From Proales similis (taxonomy: Eukaryota; Rotifera; Eurotatoria; Ploima; Proalidae), in NCBI GenBank assembly GCA_019059635.1, contig JAGVRJ010000003.1:1054001-1118000 (forward strand): a DNA stretch of 64,000 nucleotides, in the 5' to 3' direction. Position 1 is the stretch's first letter. Each line of letters starts with the position of its first letter. Positions 19,858 to 31,800 of this stretch are shown here, piece after piece. A model generated the notes under the pieces. That model did not search any database. It saw nothing but the letters and a program-made list of their open reading frames with translations, and was not told the DNA's origin. Position numbers and translations under genes: made by a program.

Positions 19858-22800
19858 TTAGCCCCAAATTATACTTGAGGAAGTGGTCGAGTCGGTGAAT
19901 GTTGACTGAGCGGTGTGATATTCACTTTCGGTAAACGACACGGTCTCGTTTCTCTCCATGTCTCGGAGCATTTTTTTGGCCTGTTCGACCACTGGCGCGC
20001 TCGCCTCGGATATAAGCGACAGTTCCGAATGCTTTCTGGCTCGTTTACTTGTCTGGGTCGGCGTGGGCGTGCCCTCTGTTTCGGTGTCTACCACCGATGA
20101 TGACATTAGCTCGGCGTACATGGATCCCTCTTCAGAGTCTGGCTCATAGGTGTACGTTTCAACAAGAAGCTTGGTTCGAATCTCGGCCTTGCCCAGTTGG
20201 TTCTTTGCCTGGCAAACGTAGACACCCGAATCGGACGGATAGGCGTCGTTTATGCGAAGGCTACATCGGCCAGTGGAGGCGTCGAAAAATGCACGCATGT
20301 CGTTGGTCTGCTCAAGCGATTCTAGTTGTTCGCCGGTTGCTCGCAGCCATTCGATGCTTGGCTCTGGTCGAGCCCGGCACACGCAGGTCATAGTCACTTC
20401 TTGTCCGTCCATGACTTTATACTCCGGCTCAAGTGGCTGACTGAACTCGGGCGAGCAGTCCGAAGTCAACTCAAGCTTTGGAAGTGATTTGGGTTTCACG
20501 CACACCTCGCACATGCTTGTGAGCGTGCCAGCATCATTTGAGGCGCGCACCATGTACCAGCCTTGGTTTTCATTGCGGCTTGCATTTTGTATCCGAATGC
20601 GATAGATGCCGGTCTCTTCGTTGAACTCAATGAGATCAGGATTGATCTTGCGCGGCGCTATCTCTTGGTCTATCTCCTTGGCGAAAAAGCAGAAGAGGTC
20701 AGGAATGGGCGCACCCATCACTTGACATTTGAGCTCAAGCTCTTCGCCCTCCTCCACACTGGTGTTCTCCAGGCTTTGAAGAAACATTGGCGCAATGCCC
20801 AAGCTCAAATCTTCGTCATATTGCTCATCGTTCGACGAAGACTCGTCGCTGATAAAGTCTTGTCTCGAAATGTGTTTCACCTTGGTCGTGCAGCGCGCAA
20901 CAAACTCCTGGGGCGAACTAGCCAACGACGCCATACACCAATACTGGCCTTGATGATAGAGCTTGTCGAACTGCTTGAGTTCGAGGCGACACTCGCCTGT
21001 GTGATCATCGTACACACTACTAAAGCCTTTCTTCTCATTCAACAGGCAGCCGTCTTTAAACCAACTGACAGCTGGCTTGGGCTCGCATTCCGGATTCAGA
21101 CGACAAATGAGCACAAGTGGCTCTCCGTCTCTTACATATGTGCGGTCGTTCAAATCGTAGATGAACGAGGGCAGGACTTTAAATGCCGAGACGATTCGCT
21201 CGTCTCGGGTCAATCTCATTTCAATCGGCGGTCCCTCCAAGCAAACAGCACAGCTGGTCTCTGCCCTCATCTCGCCTCTTTCGTTAAGCACTCGGCATGT
21301 GTATCTGCCGACCATGTGCTCGTTCATTTCCAGAATTTGAAGCGAACAGACGCCCAGCTCGTTGAATATCTCAACGTTATCGCCGGCCACCACTTTTTGC
21401 TGCTCGTACAGCCATTCGACTTGGTCCGTTTTTCTGATTTGCTTCAGAGTGCAGTCCAAATAGACTTGAGCGCCCTTTTGAACCAGCTGATCGTGAAGGC
21501 ATTCGTCAAACTCGACTCGCGCCTCGGCACATTCGAGTCTACATTGAGTGACGTCTTGGCCGAACGCGTTTGAAGCAACGCATTTGTACTCGCCGGCATA
21601 CTGCTCTCTGGCCTCAATAATCTCCATCGAGCAGACTCCGAGTTCGCGGAATATTTCCACATTTGAGTCCACTCGAGGCTCAATAAGCTGTCCGTTCTGA
21701 TACCAGCTTATCTCAATCGGATTCGACCCTTCAACAAAACAGTCCAAATGAACATTGTCATTTTGCTCGAATCTCTGGTCGCTGAGCCTTTCGATGAACC
21801 TCGGAGGACGTTCATCAGCTGAAGGCTTTTGATTGCAAACTTGGGGCTCCTGCTCGTCTCCAGGCGCTTCTTTCGTTGGCTCTTGAGCCGGCAAAGACGA
21901 CGTTGGTGCGGTGCTTTGCTCTTCTTCGGTCGGTTTCACTTCTGGTTTTTTGCCCCAAAGGAAATTGCCGAACTGATCGATGATCTCGTCGACTTGATCA
22001 AACGCTTCCTCGCCAACCAATGTCTCAACCGATTGAGCTTCGGCTATTTGAGCCGGCTCCGTCACTGACACCGACTGCTGCGAAATAATGTCCTCGATCG
22101 CATCATTCATTTCCCTATCTAACGATTCAGTCTCTGGACTGACTTTCTCCAACTGAGGCTGAGGCTCTTGAACTTGTTCAGCTACTTCATTCAGAGCTGT
22201 CTCATCGTGCATCACAAGCGGAGTGGCCTGTTCGAGTTCGCTTGACCCGATTGGCTCTTCTCTCGCGGCTTCAGTCTCAATTTCTTCTGAAATTTCAGCT
22301 TCAACTAAAGGAGCTATCTCCACGTTTTGGCTTGATTTGACTGGTTCGACTTGGGCCTCTACCGATTCGACCAGTTCAGTCGACTCGAAAACTTGATCGG
22401 CTAGTTGATCGTCTGAATGATCAAGAGCCTTTGTCTGAAGCTCGTCCGAATCTTCGGTTGACTCACTCGAAGATCGAATGGCCAACTCTTGAACTTGGTC
22501 GTTGAAATGCACGCTCTTGTGAACCTTTTCGGGCTTCTTTGTTTCCTCAGCAGCGTCGGCTGATTTAACTAAAACGTCGGCAGCTGCTTGCTCTCCTTCT
22601 TTTGACATTTGCGCCGAATCGCTCATCTCACCTGAAAAAGAAGGAGCTGATTCTAACTGCTGCTCAGCTGGAGGAGAGACTCCTCTCTGATCTGCAACTG
22701 TCGGCTGTTCGACTTCTTCCTTTACTTCTGAAACAGAGTCGTCCCGAGCGCTAGTCTCCGGCTGCTTTGCCGGCACCTGCTCCGACTCCAAAGTCTCAAT

Positions 22801-24325
22801 CCTACTGACCTGAGCCGTTGCAAAAGTGTCGGAAGTCTCGAGTTTCTCATCAGCCTCTTCACTTGGCTGAATGCTTGTTTCTGCAGCCTGCACTGACTCT
22901 TGATTCACACTCTCAATCACACCAGCACTATTTATTGCAGCAGTCTGAACGGAGGCGGTCTCAAAATCACACAGCTCATTGACTTGAGTTTGGTCAAGCT
23001 GTTCGGAAGGCATTTGCTCAGTCTCAGTTGACTGCAAGCTCTCCTCTCCTTTGAGCTCTTCTAGTTCTTGTTCATCGGCAGCAATATTGACATTAAATGC
23101 CATTTTGACTAGACCGCACGAATTTTGCGCCGAACAGACGTATTCGCCGCTGTCTTGAGACGTAACGCCTTCGACAATCAAAACACTTTGATTTGTCTGC
23201 TCTTGCGAAATATGCACTCGTTTGCTATTCTTGAGTGCTGTCTTGTTAAGAAACCACCTCAAAAGTGGCCTTTCAACGCTCTCCTCGACTTGTACTTGAA
23301 GTTGAAGGCGATCGCCCTTTTGCAGTTCGAAGCTCTGCTTGTCGCACGGCTTGAACTTGGGCGCCTCTGTGCATTTGGCCTCGTCAGGCTGAGGCTCGAC
23401 CCGGCTCATTACGTCCAAATAACAAATTGATTTGCATGCGCCTAGAGCATTGCTTGCCTTCATTGTGTAGTTTCCACGATCGTCTAATTCAAGTTGTTGG
23501 ATAGACAATGAAGACGCACTGGCGCTTGATTCTATTCTGCATCTCTGCTCATTAACTGTGGCCTCATTAAGGAACCATTGCACTTGCGGCGCCGGATTTG
23601 CATTAAATTCACATTTGAGCTCCACAGGCTCGCCCGCAGTCAGTTTGAGCGAAGGTGGCATCATTTTGAGCATATACGGCCGAACGGGCTTCTTGCCGTC
23701 GACCAATACGTTCAGATTGGTGCGGAAAGTGACACTCTCCTTCTGGTCGCTTACAACCAGCATGTACTCGCCTTGGTCGTTCAAGTCGACATTGCGCACC
23801 GTGAGCACAGTGCAATCGTTGCCAATCTCAATCGAATGCTTATCAGATTGAGAGAGAGCGCGGCCACCAAATAGCCACTTGATCTCGTGTCTAAGCGAGC
23901 TGACAAATTTCACGGGCAGACTTATGCTCTGTCCGTAATCGCAGTCGTACTCGTCTTGAAGCGGCTCCGCTAGGGCAACACTCAATTTTGCCGACTGGTG
24001 TGTGCCGCGCTCGCGTAGTCTCCACTCACTCTGCTCGAACAATAAATCAAAACAACGGGGCTCTTTATCATTCACTTGATCGCTCAACTGCACGTTCAAT
24101 GTGCTCACATATGCGCCTGTTTTGCTTATTGCCTTCAGTGTGTAGAGGCCCAAATCGGCCTCGTTTATATTCTTAATGCCGAGCACAATCAACTCCTTTT
24201 GCTTGAGCATTGTGAACTTTTGCGACTGCTTAATTTGAGTGTCGTTTCGGAACCAAACGACCTGGTGAATATCGAGCGGTTGAATCACTTTTCTACACTG
24301 CGCGTTGTCCATGTAGATCTCGATT
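19858..24325 (-). CDS. Muscle Ig protein with acidic central region (zormin-like?), 5' end incomplete
   Basis: One large exon of about 1,490 codons ending in TAA at 19858. The frame starts inside an Ig domain: the F-strand and the VVWFRN core are present, but the N-terminal half is missing. The exon may begin at the acceptor near 24325 (TTTAG|AATCGAG) or at CACCAG|GTCGTT just before VVWFRN. Order: partial Ig, three Igs (to about residue 425), an acidic disordered stretch rich in Glu/Ser/Gln/Val (about 425-870) that includes the basic patch VHKSVHFNDQVQ, then five Igs, and a Ser/Thr-rich tail of about 100 residues ending in Ile-Ile-Trp-Gly. Igs around a long disordered stretch recall insect zormin, whose gene I believe lies beside sallimus; this is inference. 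It could equally be the 3' part of the kettin transcription unit. Confidence 0.75.
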
Positions 24326-24339
24326 CTAAACAGCATGGA

Positions 24340-25858
24340 TTAAAAATGTGAAAGATTGAGGGGGCCCAGAGGGCTCGTTATCAAAGAGCTCGTTTGACCA
24401 TGAATGCCAGCGCATCTCATGCCATTGAGCAGCTTTGACGCTTTCATTTCTAACTCCCCAGCATGTTCGTCGTCTGTGTGTCTTTTTCTTATTTACTCCA
24501 GCAGCCCAGATAACCCCGCGCACCGAGCACCTGCCATGGGCGTGAATAAGACGCGGTTAGAGACAAACGAGCCGGAGAAAAAAGAGCACACCAAACATAC
24601 TGAGTGTTAGTAATGGAAGGGCATGAGATCTCTCTCGCGCGCATACCTTGCATTTGTGCCTTTTCCAAATAAAGCGTTTGGTGATGTCGAGCGGTTATAA
24701 GCAGCAGCAGCAGCAGCAGCAGTAGAAGTATCAGCAGTAGCAGAACTGGATGCACCCGTGAAATCTAATAAATGTTGAAATTTACAAATGGAAAAAAGCA
24801 AGGCGCCAACACCAAAATAAATGAAGATTAGCGCATATAAGACGAGAAACAAGCAGGCGAACAAGCATTGAACGCACGCACGCGCTCAATGCCGCTCAAA
24901 TGCCGCTCATCCACCCTAAATAAATGGTTGTTGCTTTCTTCTTCATCATCATCTTCTCTCTCTCGTATTATACAATCTATTCTACTACTTATCCAAAAAG
25001 AGCCAAGAGCAAAATGAAACGCAAGCGAACGCTTCACCCGATTAGTCGCCATAAACACTCAATGAGCTAAAATTGGCGTTCAAATCAGCCAAACTGCAAT
25101 CAGATAATAATGAGCGGTCGGATTAGAAATGTTAGCACAGAAGGAAAAGGAGAGAGCAGGGAGATAGAAGCAGAGAGGGAATGGTTCATGTTGAGTTAGA
25201 TTGAGCAGATTGCGTAGAGGCAGTATGAAATGAAGAGAGAGAAAAAAAGGCAAAAAAAAAAACACATAAAAGTGGATTATAGACAGGCAGCCAGGCATTC
25301 AGACGGCTGAGGCAAACGGTATTAAACAAGAGCAAAGTCGGCGGGATGTGTGGGCTCGGTGCGCCTCCGTACGGATTAAAATGCCAGACTCGATTCGAGT
25401 TTGTTTTCTTTATTGCTTCGAACAATTCCAATCGCAAGCTCAGCCCTTTGACGCTCTCTCTCTATCTGATTATCATTTGAATGCAAAAAATAAACTCCTA
25501 CTCCAACATCATCAACTCTCTGGCTTGATTGCTTCTTCTTCAACAACTCGCCTACCTGACTGCCTGTCTTTCTGTCTGTTTGACCGGTCATTTAGGCCAA
25601 GTTAAAAGCTCAGAGTGTGAATGGGCGTGTTAAATATTTTCTCTTGGCCTTTTTTAATTTTTTTGGGCTTTGGTTCGGACCAAGTTATTCTCAAACAAGA
25701 ACAAGAATTTCTGTGAGATTCGGGTACATTTCTAAAACGAGCTGATTTTAACTAACACCACGCGCGTCAAAGGGCCAGCGAAATATAAAGAGAATGCGTA
25801 ATCAACAACTAGAGCAAACATGTTTTGGGCCAGTGGGACGACAAAAGTCAACAACCAT
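24340..25858. other. Non-coding interval between the kettin-like gene and the second Ig gene
   Basis: About 1.5 kb with no convincing coding exon on either strand. The short open frames have no domain or periodic pattern. It contains a run of AGC triplets near 24703-24725 and CT/GA-rich stretches (near 24955 and 25455). It must hold either the promoter and first exon of the next gene, or a long intron joining it to kettin. I could not find the missing first half of the Ig domain that starts the next gene. Confidence 0.5.
24700..24728. repeat. AGC/CAG trinucleotide repeat
   Basis: A short perfect run of about eight AGC triplets in the non-coding interval between two muscle genes. A simple repeat; no function can be assigned. 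Confidence 0.8.
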
Positions 25859-25863
25859 TTATT
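25858..25863 (-). promoter_or_regulatory. Poly(A) signal AATAAA overlapping the kettin stop codon
   Basis: On the minus strand the last codons read CCC AAA TAA, and the stop is embedded in AATAAA. Just upstream, the same exon carries AAAA|GTATGT, a near-perfect 5' splice site at phase 1 after the last Ig strand. The exon can therefore either end here or be spliced onward. Confidence 0.55.
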
Positions 25864-28800
25864 TGGGCGCTCTCGCTGCATCGGACATACTTTTGATTGT
25901 GACACGTGCGCTGCACTTGGCCTCGCCAGCCTGGTTGAATGCGCGGCAAACGTATTCGCCCGCGTACTTGATGGTGAATTTCTTGATTCGAATTATTTGG
26001 GTTCCGTCCGGCTCGCTCACAATCTAGCCGGCCGTGTGCTTGAGTTGCCGATTCAGATGCGCACAATTCAAAAACGCCACTTACCTGCACGTTGGGACCG
26101 TTATTCAGCTTTGCGCCCGACACGTTCCATTCGGTCTGCGCCGGTGGGCTTGTTTTAACTCGCAGTTCAAGCTCACTGTTCTCTTCGACTTGACGATCGG
26201 CTAGCGACTCAACAAACTGAGGCGACTGGGTGCTCACTAAAGCGGTCGACGATTAGAAATCAAGACTGAAAATGATCGGAATAAGATGAACTACGTTGAA
26301 CTTTCAAGAAGGCCGCCGTGCTCGTGTTGCCTGCCGGATTGGTCACAACGCATTTGTAAAGGCCCTCGTCTTCGGCAAATGCTTCGAGAATATTCAATTT
26401 GTGAACATCGCCTTCACTAGTCATGTTGAAGTATTTGCTCTGCTTCACTGGCTTGTCCTCTTTGAACCATTGAACTGTGGCCTCCTCCGAATGCTTGATG
26501 ACGCATTCGAACTTGGCTGGCGTGCCTTCAGCAACAGTCAAGTCATGCAGGGGCCGCTCGATAGCAGGCTGTTTAAATTTGGAGCTCAATGGCTTAGAGG
26601 GCACATTGTTCTCGTCTAGAATCACGGGAATAGGTTCGGCCTCCGGCTGCACATCATCGCCAATTACAGTGAGGAAGGCACGCGTGTACACTTTTCCGTG
26701 ATCGTTCTCAGCGACCATCTCATAAGAGCCGCTGTCGGACGCGTAGGCCTCAAGAAGCAGGAGAGTGAAAGTATCTTCTTCTTGATGGTCTTTTATGCGG
26801 CTGCTCATCTCCAACGGCTCGTCGTCCTTGTACCAGCTGATCACCGGCTTTGGATTACCGATCGCTCTGCCTTGAAATTTAACTGGATCGCCACTTTTGA
26901 CGGTCACGTCGACCAGCTTCAGAAGAATAGTGGGAGTCAGGTCGTTCAGATCGGCTGGTATGACTGTCAGGTAGGCTTTGCTTTGGCCCACGCCGACACC
27001 GTTCAATATCTTGACCTGATAGGCGCCAGTGTCGCTCTTGAACGCCTCTTTGATTGTGAGCACGCTTGATGTGGCATTTGAGTCGATGCGAAAGTCCTCG
27101 GACGATTGCATCATGAAGCCGTCTTTGTACCAGACAACTTCTGAAACCGGATTCGATTCAAACTCGACGCTCAGAGTGACCTTCTGGCCTTCGATAGCTT
27201 TCATAGGCTCAAGCGATCTCTTCAGTCGGGGCGCGAATCGCTCGTCGACTGGCTTTTGCCCTTTCGTCGGCGGCTTGAACAGAGGCAGTCGATCAAGAAC
27301 TGAACGGTCTACTTCGCCGTCGCCTGAATCAGACTTGTCAAGCTGTTCGATGACCACCGGCTCGCCGGTCTTTACACTTCTCAACACTGAGCGGAAGTCA
27401 GTCTTGGGATTTACTCGCAGGTGCGCCAACGTCTCTATTTCGCCTTTTATGTTCTTGGCGAAGCATCGCACCGTTCCTTCGTCTGCCTTGGCAGTCTTCG
27501 GTATATCCAAATAATGAATCATGCCGTCAAAGTAGACTTTGAATTTTGAACCCTTTTCAAGAGAGAAGTAAGTAAGCTGGAAAGTTTGACAAGCGATCCA
27601 AATGAAGTGCAGTCTTACATTGATGCAGTGGGTCTTGTTCACGAACCAGGTCACTCTTGGCTTGGGATAGCCGCCAACTTTCACCATGAATTTGGACATT
27701 TCGCCTTCGTCCACATGAATATCCTCCAGTGGCATGATGAGCTCCGGCGCAGACGGCTCGGGCGCCTCCTCTTCTGCCGCTTCTTCTTTTACCAATGAGG
27801 CAAGTCTCATTCGCTCCTCCAAGTCCTGGAGCTTGAGGATTCCCTCCATTCCTTCGGGCAGTTGAGTGTCATAAATAATCGAGCGATTTCCCTTGCATTT
27901 AAGCTCCGCTCGTGTGGTGTCTTGTCCTACGGCGTTTGTGGCAATGCACTCATAGACGCCGTCGTCCTCCGGATAGGTCCACAGCAGGTCCAACGAAACA
28001 AGACCAAAGTCATACTTGATGACATAACGAGCTGCAGATCTGAGAGGCTCGCCATTCTTCAGCCATTCAAGCTTCATGGTCGGATCTCCGATCGGGATCA
28101 GCTTCGCCTCAAATCTGGCCGAGTCACGCTCGCGCAAGTTCAACACAGCGCCAAAATGAGTCTTGAATTTGGGCGGTATTGGCCTATCTTTGTTGTACAT
28201 GGTCTCCTCGTCTTGAAGCTCATCTCTTGACCAGATTGAGCCAAAGTTTTGACCAAATATGGGCTCGCCTTTCGGATCTTTGTCCTTCGGCTCGTGCAGA
28301 CCAGATTTGACTGGCTTGAGTTTCTGCAGGGCGTTCAAGAAGCCCGGCACTTCGGGCTCAGGCTGTGGCTTCACCAGATGGCTCAAATCGGGCTGAACTG
28401 GTGCCACTGCTCCGGGCGGCAGGACAGTAACCTGAGTTCGCGTAACGGTTGTGCCTGCCGAGTTAACAGCAGTGCACTGATACCATCCCTCGTCGCTCTT
28501 TTTGGCACTTTTGATGTAAAGTGTTGAGTGACCCGAGTTTATATCGATTCGGTATTCAACATCCGGCGTGAGCGGCTTTCCGTCCTTTTCCCAGGTCAGA
28601 GTGGGAATAGGCGTACCAGAGCAAGTGCAGCTCATGCTGGTGTCTTTACCCTCCGGTATCACAATGTGATGCAAATGCTCGATGAAATAGGGAGCAATGA
28701 GTGCATCTTTGTCGACCACTCGAAGCTGAACGCTGAAAGATGCCTCGCCGACCTTGTTGCGAGCCACACAAGAGTAAGTGCCCGAGTCGGAAAACGCCGC

Positions 28801-31800
28801 CGTCGGGATGAGCAGCGAATGCACACCTTCCTCGTTGACGAGCGCCTTGTGATTGGCGTCCGTGGGCAGCTTTTGTCCGTTGAAGAACCATTCGAGCTCA
28901 GGATCCGGCCGACCAAATGCCAAGCAGTCCAATCGAACTACAGTGCCCTCGCGTACTTCAGTGTCCTTCGGAACCAGAACGAAATAAGGTTTCTTGTACT
29001 TTTCGTCTGACTCCGGCTCGCCAGCGCCCGGCAAGCCTTCCAAATGCTTAAGCGCATTCGGATTCACGTACGAGGTCTCGTCCACGTTGGGCATTTTCTC
29101 CACCTCCAGTCGGGCACTTGTTTGCTCAGAGCCGGCAATATTCGACGCCACGCATTTGTACGTTCCCATGTCGTCATCGTAGGCATTTCGCAGTATCAGT
29201 GTCGCAATGCCCAAATTTAAATTGTAATGTGTAATGTAACGCTGCGAAGCAGGCAACGGCTGGTCGTCCTTGAACCATGCGACCTCGGCCTTGGGATTGG
29301 CATCGATCTTGCAGGTAAATGTCGCTTGTTGTCCTTCTTTAAGCTTCAGATCCCTCAGCGGCTCAATTATTTTCAAATGCGCATTGGCCGGTCCGTCTGG
29401 ACTTTGCGCAGACGGCTGCTTTCGCTTGAGTTCAAATTTCTCAAACACGTCCGGATTGACGTAGGATGTATCGTCGATGGTCGGAACGCTCTTGACCTTA
29501 AGCTGGGCCGTCGACGATGCCGATCCGGCCGAGTTGACTGCCTCGATCTTGTAGCTGCCTGCATCGTCCAGTTTGACGTTTGAGATCACAAATATGGCCT
29601 TGCCCTCGTTCATTAGATAATTGAATGAGAGACGAAGAGCGGCATTCAATGGTTTGTCTTCTTTTGTCCAATTTATCTGCGTGCGGTTCGAAAGTTGTGA
29701 GAAGCTCGGTTAGAATTTTGTGTGAGTCGCTAATTCTTACATTTGGTTTAGGCGATCCGCTCACTTCGGCGATGAAGGCCACAGTCTCTCCCTCGAAGCA
29801 TTCCTTATCCTCTAATGGCTTGAGAATGAGAGCAGGCACTTTATCGCCCGTGTCCTCGTTGTCCGAGCCAGGCTGTTTCGCGCCCGGCTTTTCGAACGCA
29901 CGGAACGAGTCCGGATTCACGTACGGCGTTTCGTCAATATTCGGCACCACATTTATGCCCAGGCGGCACGAGGTCTCTGCTTTACCGGCCGGATTCTCTG
30001 CCACTACCCGATAGACACCGGTGTCGATCGGTTTTGTCAGAGAAATCTGCAGTGTCGATATGCAAGTGGGCAAATTATAGTCCATATTAAGACGCTGAGA
30101 AGCCATAATGGGCTGGTCGTCTTTGTACCAAGTCAACTGGAAAATTGGACGAAAAATGTTAAATTGATGTTTGGGGTCGAGAAAATAAAAAAGAAAAATA
30201 AAAGGCAAATGAACAAAGTATTGAGCAAGTCGATCACCACATGCAGGAACAAACATCACCTTTGGCTTGGGGTAGCCGTCTATTTTGCATAAGAGGAGAA
30301 CGGGTATTCCTTCAGTAATTGTGCTGTCACTAAGAGGAACGATTACATGCGGGGGGATCATGCTCTCTTCAGGTTCACTCTTTTGGGCTGGCGCTTGCTG
30401 AGGCTGTTCAAACATCTTGAACGCTTCCGGATTGACCATCGGAGTCTCGTCGACGTTCGGCGACTTTTTAATAAAAAGTTCACACGACGTCTCTGCTTGG
30501 CCGGCAGGATTTTCGGCCAGTACCGAGTAGCGGCCCAAATCGACTTGGCGCACCGATTGAATTTTCAAAAGGGCAATGCACGAGCTGAAATCATAGTCAG
30601 AAACAAAGCGATTCGATGCGGGTAGGGGCTGGGCATCTTTGAACCAGGTAAGCTAGGGTGGGCAGACAAGGCAACTAAATTGCGAGCCGGGGGAAAGGAG
30701 AAATTGAAGAGAATAAAGACTCACTTTCGGTTTGGGTTTGCCGTCGATCTTGCACAACAGAATGACCGACTCGCCTTCTTTAAGCTCAAGGTCTTGCAGA
30801 GGAACAATGACCACCGGCGGTCTCATGTCGCCCGAGTCATCATCAGGACTAGCCGGCTTATGCGGCGCTTGCTCAAGATATTTGAACGCGTCTGGATTGA
30901 CCATGGGCGTTTGGTCAATGTTGGGCAGCTGTTCAACAAACAGGTTGCACATTGTCTGGTCCTTGCCAGCCTCGTTCTCGGCAACCACCAAATAGGTGCC
31001 CAGGTCGTTCTTTTGCGCGTTTTCGATTTTCAGGGTCACGACATTTGAATTGAAATCATAGTCCGGAGTAATGCGGGTCGACGCTGCCATCGGAGCCGAG
31101 TCTTTAAACCAAGTGATTTTAGGCTTTGGAAGGCCGTCAATTTTGCATGCCAACAGCACGGTTTGTCCCTCTTCTAACTTAGCATCGGCCAATGGCAGGA
31201 TGACCTTTGGTGGTCGCATCATCGGCACATCGCTCTTTCGTCTACCGGCCGGAGTCGGCTGCTCCAAATAGCGGAAAGACTCCGGGTCGACCATCGGCGT
31301 GCGATCAATATTGGGCACTTGCTTGACGCCAACCTCGCAGCTTGTCTGGTCGGAGCCGACCTCGTTGCTTGCAACAGCGGTATACACCCCCGAATCGCCG
31401 AGATGAGCATCAGCGATCTTGAAGAGGACGAGACCGTCATACAGGTTGTGATCAGTTACAAATCGAGTAGAGGCAGGCAAAGGCTGTCCATTTCGTAGCC
31501 AAGTAATTTTCGGCTTTGGATAGCCCTCTACCTTGCAGGCTAGCTGCACAGGCTGGCTCTCTTCGACTGTTTTGTTGCTCAACGGGACCACGAAGCGGGG
31601 CGGCATGAAATTTTCGCGCTCCTTGTCGCTTGGTTTTCTGGCCTCGTGAGGAGTTTCCAGATAGCGGAAGGCATCAGGCTTGACCATGGACGTGTTGTCA
31701 ACGCCCGGCTGAGGCTCCACTTGAACTCGGCAAGATGTCTGGTCTTGACCGGCTGGATTTTGAGCCACGGCCGTGTAGCTACCCGTATCGCCGATGTGGA

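Noticed and set aside
20563-21573. Plus-strand frame of 336 codons over the acidic Ig gene
   Set aside because: Antisense to a clear run of Ig domains; no splice or family support.
24489-24864. Minus-strand frames with poly-Leu or poly-Ala before the acidic Ig gene
   Set aside because: They are produced by the AGC repeat read in different frames and contain no Ig first half, so they are not the missing first exon.
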